Shown: piece by piece, positions 1 through 7,647 of the stretch | Position numbering within the stretch: position 1 is the first letter of the stretch | Layout: every line of letters starts with the position of its first letter | NCBI GenBank assembly: GCA_003228915.1 | Contig: QIGL01000008.1 | Coordinates: forward strand, 1 to 34,529 | Direction of reading: 5' to 3' | Source of the DNA: Acidiferrobacteraceae bacterium | GTDB lineage: Bacteria > Pseudomonadota > Gammaproteobacteria > Acidiferrobacterales > SZUA-150 | DNA: 34,529 bases | Notes under the pieces: model-generated | What the model was told of the DNA's origin: nothing | What the model saw: the letters and a program-made list of their open reading frames with translations, nothing else | Database searches by the model: none | Made by a program: the position numbers and the translations under genes

Positions 1-1
1 A

Positions 2-1150
2 GAACCGGGGTCGTGCCCCAAGTGCGGCATGAACCTGGAACCCCGTCAGGGCAAACCAAAACAATCACATGATCATGCCGGTATGGATCACAGCACGATG
101 GAACACGGTGAAGCATTCATGTCCATGATTGATGTCACCAAAGACCTGCCCCTTAGTGGTGATGGTTTGGCAATGGACTGGATCGATGTGCCCTTCGGTC
201 CTTTTTTCCCGGGGTTACCCGGTGGCCTGTTGCTGACCCTGACACTTGACGGCGACACCGTGGCAGGCTCCAGCGCCAGTACCCTCGTTGGCAACCAACC
301 GCTGTTACTGGAAACCGGGATGGATTTCAACAGCTTTAGCAAACGGCTGGCAAGCCTGGCGCCACTAACACCGATTAGCTATCAAGTGCTTGCCTGCCTG
401 GCGTTTGAAAATGCTATCGGTTTAGAAGTTGAAAAACAAATTGCACTGGCGCGCGTGGTTGCTTTGGAACGTGAACGTATCGTCAGTCACCTGGGCTGGC
501 TGGTTTTGTTTGCAGAACAAACCGGCTTTGATTGGTTACAACACCGCGCCACCTTATTGCAGCAGAATTTACTGCGAGGGGATATAAAACAGAAACAGGT
601 TTCTGAATTAAAGTCGGGAATAATTACACTGAATAAACGATTACGGCGGACACCCTTATTAAAATCTCGCACCACCGGGATTGGCAAACTTATTGGCCAT
701 GCTGATATAACCTTGCTTGGCCCGGTGGCTCGCGCTTCGGGAATTAATAAAGATGCTCGCAGTAACGACAATATTTACCTGGGCCTTGGGTTCACCCCGA
801 CCAGCGGGGAAAATGGTGATGCCCGGGCGCGCTTACAACTTCGTCTTGACGAAATTAGCCAGAGCCTGATGTTAATTGAAAAGGCGGGTTTTACTACCAG
901 CGCCGACATTTTTAATAGTAATGGGATTAGTGAAAACAGTGGCACAGGTGAAGCAGTACTCGAAACACCCCGCGGCCTGGCGCACCTGCAGGTGAGTTTG
1001 AAAAACGGCCAGGTGATTGATGCAAAACTGGAGACGCCGTCAACCCACCATCTTGGTTTAATCGAGCAACTCACTGCCCAACAAGAACTGGGTGATGCAC
1101 TAATCACAGTAGGCTCACTTGATCTGTCACCCTGGGAAATTCGGTTGTGA
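2..1150 (+). CDS. NuoD-like complex I subunit fused to a heavy-metal-binding (HMBD) segment, 5' partial
   Basis: The reading frame is open from the left edge, so the true start lies outside the window. The first codons read EPGSCPKCGMNLEP, the C-terminal half of an HMBD metal-binding domain as found in copper ATPases and CusB-like proteins. A His/Met-rich linker (SHDHAGMDHSTMEHGE) follows. The rest aligns by eye with NuoD, the 49-kDa complex I subunit: GPFFPGLPGGLLLTLTLDGD matches the GPQHPSxHGvLRLvLeLDGE region, a helical core (LARVVALERERIVSHLGWL) follows, and the end is GSLDLSPWEIRL where NuoD has SLDPVxGEvDR. The quinone-site His residues of the GPQHPSxHG motif are replaced by Phe and Pro. 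The stop overlaps the next gene by GTGA. The family assignment rests on these motifs; the redox partner is unknown. A hydrogenase large subunit is unlikely because the nickel-ligand cysteines are absent. Confidence 0.72.
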   Translation, partial: EPGSCPKCGMNLEPRQGKPKQSHDHAGMDHSTMEHGEAFMSMIDVTKDLPLSGDGLAMDWIDVPFGPFFPGLPGGLLLTLTLDGDTVAGSSASTLVGNQPLLLETGMDFNSFSKRLASLAPLTPISYQVLACLAFENAIGLEVEKQIALARVVALERERIVSHLGWLVLFAEQTGFDWLQHRATLLQQNLLRGDIKQKQVSELKSGIITLNKRLRRTPLLKSRTTGIGKLIGHADITLLGPVARASGINKDARSNDNIYLGLGFTPTSGENGDARARLQLRLDEISQSLMLIEKAGFTTSADIFNSNGISENSGTGEAVLETPRGLAHLQVSLKNGQVIDAKLETPSTHHLGLIEQLTAQQELGDALITVGSLDLSPWEIRL

Positions 1151-2043
1151 CCACGCTGCTTATCGTACTTTTACTAATAGCTGGGGCATATTTTGTTGCA
1201 GTCCTCGAGGCCTGGATAAGCACTGGACGTTTTCAACTTTCGGCACCATTACTCGCTGGCATTGCTTTGCTCGGGCGGGAATCCAATTTACCGCGCAAAC
1301 CAGACCGGATTTTCTTCGAGGTCGGCCCGGTTTTGTTATTGTTATCGGGCTTACTGGCAGCCACAGTCATACCGCTGACGCCCAATTTAATTATTGCCGA
1401 TCTTGCTACCGGCGCCTTGTTCATCAATGCAGCACTGGTTTATGTGCTGGTCGCTTTATTGATGGCTGGCTGGGGGCCAGACGGTGCTTACGCGATGGTG
1501 GGTGGCTGGCGTTTCTTGGGCCAGTTGATTGCTTATGCCATGTTGATTGTAATGCCCATCACCGCAGTTGCCATGCGCGCCGAATCATTATTGTCGACAC
1601 AGATTGTGATTTCCCAGGCAAGTTTGTGGAACATTGTTTACCAACCGTTGGGATTTATATTATTTTTTATCGCATCCATGGCGCTGGCCTTTTTACCGCC
1701 GTTCGACATGATGATTGCCAAAGGTGAACTGGCCGGTGGTGTCGAGGCAGAGTACACGGGCATACGACTGGCCGTGTTCCGACTTGGCAGGTTGGTATTA
1801 ATAATTACCCTGGCGGCTGCCACCGTCGTTTTTTACCTGGGTGGCTGGCAAGGGCCCTGGTTACCACCCTGGGCATGGAGCGCAATAAAAATTCTGGCGG
1901 TCGCCGCAACTATGTTGCTCGCGGGGCGTTACATGCCACGCATCCGCGAGGCACACCTACTTTCCTGGTGTTGGATACTGGGCATCCCCCTGGCACTGAT
2001 CAACATTCTAATCGTTGGCATACTGGTGCTGGAGTTTCCATGA
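1147..2043 (+). CDS. nuoH: NuoH-like membrane subunit of a complex I-like enzyme
   Basis: A 298-residue hydrophobic protein with about eight membrane segments. NuoH/ND1 joins the membrane arm to the redox arm and lines the quinone tunnel. The best match is the C-terminal half, where PFDMMIAKGELAGGVEAEYTG parallels the family pattern PFDLPEAEqELvaGyhtEYsG, followed by an RLGR loop and further helices. Near residues 28-50 the usual loop with RxGPNRVGPxGxLQPxAD is not present; the protein reads QLSAPLLAGIALLGRE instead. Two acidic residues of the EAE triplet are also changed (IAK). It starts with GTG overlapping the upstream stop, which implies translational coupling to the NuoD-like gene. This is a divergent NuoH, so the symbol indicates homology and not proven quinone chemistry. 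Confidence 0.75.
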   Translation: MTTLLIVLLLIAGAYFVAVLEAWISTGRFQLSAPLLAGIALLGRESNLPRKPDRIFFEVGPVLLLLSGLLAATVIPLTPNLIIADLATGALFINAALVYVLVALLMAGWGPDGAYAMVGGWRFLGQLIAYAMLIVMPITAVAMRAESLLSTQIVISQASLWNIVYQPLGFILFFIASMALAFLPPFDMMIAKGELAGGVEAEYTGIRLAVFRLGRLVLIITLAAATVVFYLGGWQGPWLPPWAWSAIKILAVAATMLLAGRYMPRIREAHLLSWCWILGIPLALINILIVGILVLEFP

Positions 2044-2558
2044 CCGCGCAAATGTTTTTTATCGGTTTTTTTGGGCTCGCTGGCGTCTGGTTTGGCATTG
2101 TAGTGTTTCGTACTTATTCAATGGTGCGCTCGGCACTAGCACTATTGTTTTCGCAAACGGCACTGGGTGCAATGTTCCTGAGCATGGAGGCGGAATTCCT
2201 GGGTGTCTTGCAAATTATGATGATGGCCACTGAAATGAGTATTATGGCGATTTTCATGGTGATGTTTATGATGGATCCAGGTGGTCTGGGCACCATGGAC
2301 ATGACCCATCAGAAACGTTTGTCATTAATAACGGGCTTTGTTTCGTTTGTGGCCGCCGTTCTTGTTGCCGTGTTCGTAGACTGGGGACCGGTCGCGACAA
2401 GTTTTCCCGATGCAGCGCAACAAACTGTCGATCTCGGACTCGAGTTATTGAATCGTTCGATGCTGATTTTTGAAATGGCGGGCGTCACTATTCTGACTTC
2501 AATGATTGCCGCCACCGCCGTCGCCATACAACCGGTAAAAAGGAAACAGAAACAATGA
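2040..2558 (+). CDS. nuoJ: NADH-quinone oxidoreductase subunit J-like protein
   Basis: A 172-residue protein with about five membrane helices, the usual length for NuoJ. The conserved third-helix region is visible as AEFLGVLQIMMMATEMSIMA, which aligns with the A(D/E)F(I/L)xxxQxxxYxGAIMVLFLF pattern. The Tyr-Ala-Gly of the classical pi-bulge is replaced by MATEM, a divergent feature. The start is taken as the ATG that overlaps the nuoH stop (ATGA), since the frame is open much further upstream only inside nuoH. In complex I, NuoJ sits between NuoH and NuoK and helps couple redox change to proton channels. Confidence 0.8.
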   Translation: MTAQMFFIGFFGLAGVWFGIVVFRTYSMVRSALALLFSQTALGAMFLSMEAEFLGVLQIMMMATEMSIMAIFMVMFMMDPGGLGTMDMTHQKRLSLITGFVSFVAAVLVAVFVDWGPVATSFPDAAQQTVDLGLELLNRSMLIFEMAGVTILTSMIAATAVAIQPVKRKQKQ

Positions 2559-2866
2559 GTCCTGAACTTATTATTGCCCTGGTTTCGGGTGCTGCATTGT
2601 TTGGTGTCGGCATCTATGGTGCACTGTCCCAGACCAACCTGGTCATGATTATGATGGGGGTAGAATTAATTCTTGCCGGCGCCATGGTTAACATGGTGGC
2701 ATTCTGGCGTTACCTGCACCCGGACAACCCCGCCGGACAAATGTTTGTATTAATTATCATGACCGTCATGGCCATCGAAATGGCAGTGGGTTTTGGTGTG
2801 GCCATTGCCCGCTTCCGTGCTAAAGGCTCGGTTGAAATGGAAGAAGCAACGGAGTTAAAGGGATGA
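2555..2866 (+). CDS. nuoK: NADH-quinone oxidoreductase subunit K-like protein
   Basis: A 103-residue, three-helix protein of normal NuoK length. Both membrane glutamates known to matter for proton transfer in NuoK are present: Glu37 in MMGVELILAGAMVN and Glu75 in TVMAIEMAVGFG, matching E. coli Glu36 and Glu72. The start overlaps the nuoJ stop by ATGA and the stop overlaps nuoL in the same way. Retention of these residues suggests the proton path at the base of the membrane arm is functional. The family also includes MnhC/MrpC-type antiporter subunits, but the flanking J and L genes favour complex I. Confidence 0.9.
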   Translation: MSPELIIALVSGAALFGVGIYGALSQTNLVMIMMGVELILAGAMVNMVAFWRYLHPDNPAGQMFVLIIMTVMAIEMAVGFGVAIARFRAKGSVEMEEATELKG

Positions 2867-4704
2867 ACCTGATTGCCGTCGCTATTCTCGCACCACTTTC
2901 TGCAACACTGCTGATCATGTTATTGCGGCGCTTCCCCGCAACACTGGCGTTGTTAGGTGCCGCTATCGGTCTGGTCGGCAGCCTGGAATTATTGGCCAAT
3001 GCATATAATGGCCTGAGCCAAGAAATAATTTTGCCCGGTTTGCCGGGCATGCCGCTGCGCCTTGTGGCCACGCCCTTGACCGCATTGCTCTCAACCCTGG
3101 TCGCCGTGGTCTGCACCCTGGTGATGGTTTATGCAGTGGGTTACATGAAAAAGGATCGGGAACAGGTACGTTTTTTTGCCACCCTGTTGTTATTCGCCGC
3201 TGCCATGCAGACACTGGTGCTTGCCGGTGACTGGATATTATTACTGTCGGCCTGGGAACTCATTGGCCTGAGCAGTTACCTGTTAATCGGCTTCTGGTAC
3301 CGCAAGCCGGGGGTTAAATCGGCCGCCATGCGCGCATTCCTGGTTACCCGCAGTGCTGATCTGGGGCTCTATGTTGCCGTTTTTATTCTTATCACCAATG
3401 CCGGTAGTAGTGATATTGCAAGTACGTTAAATACAAGCGGCGGTCCTGCCATTGCTGCCGGGTTATTATTATTGATCGCGGCCATGGGAAAATCTGCACA
3501 AACGCCATTACATGACTGGTTACAACGCGCCATGGCAGGGCCGACACCGGTATCGGCGCTGTTACATTCGGCGACACTGGTTGCCGCAGGAGCGATTCTG
3601 CTGATTCGTACTGCACCAATGTTAGCGCCTGAAACACTATTAGTTATTGGCATTGTTGGTGGCGTCACTACTGTCGTCACTGGCCTGATTGCACTGGCTG
3701 AATCGGATCTTAAACGCATGCTGGCTGCATCAACCTCCAGTCAATATGGACTGATGTTGATTGCCGTAGGCGCTGGTGTGCCCATGGCTGCCCTGCTACA
3801 CCTGATTGCCCATGCGGCAATTAAAAGCAGTTTGTTTCTTGGCGCCGGTGTATTCCAGCACAGTCGCGACAGCACCATGCTGGATAAATTACAGGGCGTT
3901 GGCCGTAATCAACCAAAAATATTTTTCGGTTTCGCACTGGCCGCACTGGCACTGGCCGGCATTCCGCCGCTGAGTGGTTTCTTTTCTAAAGATGCCATTA
4001 TCGCTGCCACACTCAGCTCGGATCATATCTGGATACTGTTGCCCCTGGCCCTGGCCGGTACTTTATTAACAGGTGGCTACATGGCCAGGGCCCTGCGCAT
4101 TCTTTGGCTAAAAAATGGCACAAGTCAGCCCGTAAGCGGGCTTGCCTGGATGGGTACCGGGCTGGGCGGACTGGTTTTACTAGCCGTTATTTTAGGTGCC
4201 GCGTTCCCAGGCCTGGAATTATTGCTGGAATCAGCACTGAATATTCGGCTAACCGAAAATACCATAACCCGATTCATTCCCGAGATACTAGGGTTGAGTG
4301 CAGCCCTGGGTGGCCTGCTGCTGGGCTGGTTTTTTCCTGTCCAGGTTTTACTTGGACCAATACTGCCCTGGGCAAAACGGGGTTTTGTGGTAGCGGGCGG
4401 TTTCGATAACTTGATGGTGCGTCCCGCGCTCGCCATTGCTCATGGCTGTGAAAAACTGGAGCGCCTTCTATATAAAGGGGTGCTGGCAACGGGGCGGCTC
4501 GGACTCAGGCTCGGCAAGGCCGCTCGCCGTAATGATGAGTCCGGTATCGACGGCATGATATTTTCTTTTGTACGTGGCACGGTCAATCTTGGCGGCAAAG
4601 CCCGTACCCTGCAAAACGGTTTGATTCACAAGGAACTGGCCATTAGCACCATCGCCAGTGCCGTGATTTTAGTTTTCATGTTCATTGTTTTACTAACGTA
4701 CTAA
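2863..4704 (+). CDS. nuoL: NADH-quinone oxidoreductase subunit L-like proton pump
   Basis: 613 residues, the normal NuoL length including the C-terminal lateral helix. NuoL is the distal antiporter-like subunit of complex I. The TM5 glutamate is present (Glu132 in LLLSAWELIGLSSYLL). The lysine and broken-helix region is also present: AAMGKSAQTPLHDWLQRAMAGPTPVSALLHS, then HSATLVAAGAILL. A long hydrophilic/amphipathic stretch near residues 490-590 precedes the last membrane helix (SAVILVFMFIVLLTY), as expected for the lateral helix. The start overlaps the nuoK stop by ATGA. DabB or Mrp A/D-type relatives are less likely given the length and the gene order. Confidence 0.9.
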   Translation: MNLIAVAILAPLSATLLIMLLRRFPATLALLGAAIGLVGSLELLANAYNGLSQEIILPGLPGMPLRLVATPLTALLSTLVAVVCTLVMVYAVGYMKKDREQVRFFATLLLFAAAMQTLVLAGDWILLLSAWELIGLSSYLLIGFWYRKPGVKSAAMRAFLVTRSADLGLYVAVFILITNAGSSDIASTLNTSGGPAIAAGLLLLIAAMGKSAQTPLHDWLQRAMAGPTPVSALLHSATLVAAGAILLIRTAPMLAPETLLVIGIVGGVTTVVTGLIALAESDLKRMLAASTSSQYGLMLIAVGAGVPMAALLHLIAHAAIKSSLFLGAGVFQHSRDSTMLDKLQGVGRNQPKIFFGFALAALALAGIPPLSGFFSKDAIIAATLSSDHIWILLPLALAGTLLTGGYMARALRILWLKNGTSQPVSGLAWMGTGLGGLVLLAVILGAAFPGLELLLESALNIRLTENTITRFIPEILGLSAALGGLLLGWFFPVQVLLGPILPWAKRGFVVAGGFDNLMVRPALAIAHGCEKLERLLYKGVLATGRLGLRLGKAARRNDESGIDGMIFSFVRGTVNLGGKARTLQNGLIHKELAISTIASAVILVFMFIVLLTY

Positions 4705-4750
4705 TAATTGATTTATAAAAATAACATTTATTAACCAGGAGACTCATTTA

Positions 4751-6226
4751 GTGTACCCATTAGTATCCATTACTGTCTTTTTGCCACTACTTGGGGCGCT
4801 GCTTGTTTTATCCATGCGCAAGGCACCGACACAAGTTGTGCACGGAATTGGCATAACTACCAGCGGTCTAACACTACTGGGCGCCCTGCAGATGTGGTCT
4901 CGCGGGGTTAGTGAAACCGGCTTTGCCCAGGTTGAACAAATTGACTGGATGCCCTCCATTGGCGCTGCTTATCGTGTTGGTGTTGACGGTATTAGTTTGC
5001 CCCTGGTGCTGCTTTCAGCGCTGCTGTTTTTTGTGACCTTTATTTATTCGGCCAAGGTGCGCAAACAACCCCATGCTTTTGTAGCACTGATGCTGTTACT
5101 GGAGACGGCCTCCATCGGCGCCTTCACCGCGCTGGATGGAATTTTATTCTACGTATTCTTTGAGGTGTCACTGGTTTCCATGTACTTCATGATTGCTGAA
5201 TGGGGTCATGAAGATCGCCAACGTGCGGCGCTAATGTTTTTTATCTATACTTTTCTTGGCAGCCTGCCATTACTACTCGCCATTCTTGGCTTGTACCTCG
5301 GTAGTGAGACCTATACTTTTGATATGCGCGCATGGATCAGTGATCCACCCCTGGATGGGACAGCGGCGATGCTGGCACTGGTGGCCATGTTGATTACCTT
5401 TGCTGTCAAGACGCCGGTGTTCCCGTTTCATACATGGTTGCCGGCAGCCCATGTCCAGGCACCGGCCGCGGGCAGTGTGATTCTCGCCGGGGTGATGTTG
5501 AAATTCGGTACTTACGGAATAATAAGGTTTGCTTATCAAATGACACCAGATGCCTTTCGTGATGCCGGTTTGGTTATCCTGGCATTCGGTGTGGTGGCCG
5601 CGCTTTATGGCGCTTTCGCAGCACTGGCACAAAGCGATCTCAAACGCCTGGTGGCTTATACCTCGATCAACCACATGGGTTACATAATTGTCGGGGTGGC
5701 GATCGCGGCATTGGCAACCGAGCCTGCAATTCGGGCAACCGCACTCGACGGCTCGGTATTGCAAATGGTCAGTCACGGGTTGGTTACCGGCGCACTATTC
5801 ATGCTGGTGGGTATGTTGCAGGATCGTGCCAATACCCGGGAGATGGATCAATTTGGTGGATTACTCAAAGTGGTACCGATACTGGGCTGGTCCTTCGTGC
5901 TTGCCGCATTCGCCTCATTAGGTTTGCCGGGGCTAGCGCATTTTCCAGCAGAGTTCCAGATTTTCCTGGCAACACTACAAGTCGAGCCGATCGCCATTAT
6001 TGTTATTCTTGGCATCGTGGTCACGGCGGGCCTGTACCTGCGCGCCATCGCCCAGGTTTTTCTGGGTGAGGTTGGCGAAAAGTGGACAACAAAAACCATG
6101 CCTGATTTAAGTGTCCGCGAATTGCTGGCACTGGGCCCGCTTTTATTGCTCACCATTGCACTGGGTGTCGCACCGGCATGGGTGCTGGATGTTATTCATA
6201 AAACCACAGCGAACTGGCAATTCTGA
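4751..6226 (+). CDS. nuoM: NADH-quinone oxidoreductase subunit M-like proton pump
   Basis: 491 residues with about 14 membrane helices, typical for NuoM. Visible family motifs are Glu138 in FYVFFEVSLVSMYFMI, the segment KTPVFPFHTWLPAAHVQAP AAGSVILAGVMLKFGTYG, and the second-half motif QSDLKRLVAYTSINHMGY. It starts with GTG preceded by an AGGAG ribosome-binding site at 4737-4741. A 46-base AT-rich gap separates it from nuoL, the only real gap in the operon. The stop overlaps the nuoN start (TGATG). The usual Asp of the LPDAH motif is Ala here (LPAAH), a small deviation. Confidence 0.9.
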   Translation: MYPLVSITVFLPLLGALLVLSMRKAPTQVVHGIGITTSGLTLLGALQMWSRGVSETGFAQVEQIDWMPSIGAAYRVGVDGISLPLVLLSALLFFVTFIYSAKVRKQPHAFVALMLLLETASIGAFTALDGILFYVFFEVSLVSMYFMIAEWGHEDRQRAALMFFIYTFLGSLPLLLAILGLYLGSETYTFDMRAWISDPPLDGTAAMLALVAMLITFAVKTPVFPFHTWLPAAHVQAPAAGSVILAGVMLKFGTYGIIRFAYQMTPDAFRDAGLVILAFGVVAALYGAFAALAQSDLKRLVAYTSINHMGYIIVGVAIAALATEPAIRATALDGSVLQMVSHGLVTGALFMLVGMLQDRANTREMDQFGGLLKVVPILGWSFVLAAFASLGLPGLAHFPAEFQIFLATLQVEPIAIIVILGIVVTAGLYLRAIAQVFLGEVGEKWTTKTMPDLSVRELLALGPLLLLTIALGVAPAWVLDVIHKTTANWQF

Positions 6227-7647
6227 TGGAGCGTGATCTCGCTTTACTGATCCCGGAGATCATTATCCTGCTAACCGTGGTTTTTGCCCTGGTGGCCGAA
6301 ATGTTGCGCCTGCCTCGAATTGCACTGGCTATTATTATTGCCGGTCTGCTGCTCGCGACTGTTCAAACCCTGCCATTACTCGATGTAAACACGACAGTCT
6401 TCGGCGGCACCTTTCGTATAGATACGCTAAGTGTTTGGGCCAAACTTATTTTACTGCCCGCTACCGTATTATCACTGTTACTGGCGCGCGCCGAACTCGC
6501 AGGCACTGATCGTGAAGGTACAGTTTATGTGCTTGTATGCCTGGTGAGCCTGGCTTCGGTGCTGTTGGCAGGTGTGGGCGACACCATGGTGCTGGTATTG
6601 GGTATTTTGTTATCCAGTCTCGGTTCCTTTGCATTGGTTGCTTATCCACGCGATGATTTCGCAACCGAGGCCGCCATGAAGTTTTTTGTGTTCGCATCAG
6701 TCACCACCAGCGTGATGATTTTTGGTCTCAGTTACTGGTTCGGCGGGACCGGTTCAACCTTGCTTAGCGAGCTTTCACGTCTGGATTCATCCCCGGTTGT
6801 TGCTGTGATTGGTTTGTTTGCTGTTATTATTGGGCTCGGTTACAAAGCCTCGTTAGTACCGTTCCACTTCTGGGCACCGGACGCTTACGAGGGTGCGCCC
6901 GTTTCAATTGCCGCTTACCTGTCGGTGGTGCCCAAGATCGGCGCCATCCTGGCTTTTGCCCAGATCGTACGAGACTTGCCCATAACAATGGCCTGGCCAC
7001 TAATCATCGCCGTGATCGCGGTTTTGAGCATGACTTATGGCTACCTGGCCGCCCTGGTGCAAAACAATATCGTGCGTTTACTGGCTTATTCATCAATCGC
7101 ACAAGCAGGATATTTTTTACTGGGTATTGTGGCAGTCGGCACGAGTCCACTAGCCTTGCCATCTTTAATTATTTTTTCTGCCGCCTATGCCGCAATGAAC
7201 CTGGGTGCGTTTGCCGTTGTCATGGTGGTTGGCCGTACCCTTGAAACATTTAAAGGCATTGGCCGTAACAAGCCCGCGTTGGGCGTCGCCATGGTGGTAT
7301 TTCTTTTGTCACTGGTCGGCATACCGCCACTAGCCGGTTTCGTCGGCAAGTTTTTATTATTTGGTGCCGCCATCGAGGCCGGTTTCACCTGGCTGGTTGT
7401 AGTGGCTATACTTAATAGCGTATTATCTCTGGCAGTTTATTTGCGCATTGTGGTACCGATGTATCAGAAGCAGCATGATGACTCGTCTGTAGCCATGTCG
7501 ACACCGTTGATCTCGTTGGTGTGGGTTATTGCATTACTTCTCACTATTGCTATTGGACTGGGTGCGCAACTGCTGTTTGGACAATTAAATGAATATTTAA
7601 CAGGCGAATCATTACATTGCGCTACCTCCCTTTCATATTTATCGTAA
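6226..7647 (+). CDS. nuoN: NADH-quinone oxidoreductase subunit N-like proton pump
   Basis: 473 residues, normal length for NuoN. Conserved regions are GLGYKASLVPFHFWAPDAYEG, the following PKIGAILAF lysine, VQNNIVRLLAYSSIAQAGY, and VGIPPLAGFVGKFLLFGAAI with the TM12 lysine. The TM5 position that carries Glu133 in E. coli NuoN (GIEL) reads GILL here (Leu128), so the charged residue thought important for proton transfer is missing, unlike in the neighbouring L and M subunits. Its 3' end overlaps the start of the next gene by 31 bases in another frame, so translation of the two is probably coupled. Confidence 0.88.
   Translation: MERDLALLIPEIIILLTVVFALVAEMLRLPRIALAIIIAGLLLATVQTLPLLDVNTTVFGGTFRIDTLSVWAKLILLPATVLSLLLARAELAGTDREGTVYVLVCLVSLASVLLAGVGDTMVLVLGILLSSLGSFALVAYPRDDFATEAAMKFFVFASVTTSVMIFGLSYWFGGTGSTLLSELSRLDSSPVVAVIGLFAVIIGLGYKASLVPFHFWAPDAYEGAPVSIAAYLSVVPKIGAILAFAQIVRDLPITMAWPLIIAVIAVLSMTYGYLAALVQNNIVRLLAYSSIAQAGYFLLGIVAVGTSPLALPSLIIFSAAYAAMNLGAFAVVMVVGRTLETFKGIGRNKPALGVAMVVFLLSLVGIPPLAGFVGKFLLFGAAIEAGFTWLVVVAILNSVLSLAVYLRIVVPMYQKQHDDSSVAMSTPLISLVWVIALLLTIAIGLGAQLLFGQLNEYLTGESLHCATSLSYLS

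Noticed and set aside
1119-1727. Open frame of about 200 codons on the plus strand within the nuoH region
   Set aside because: It runs in another frame of a strong membrane-protein gene, has Cys/Arg-rich non-family sequence, and no ribosome-binding site.
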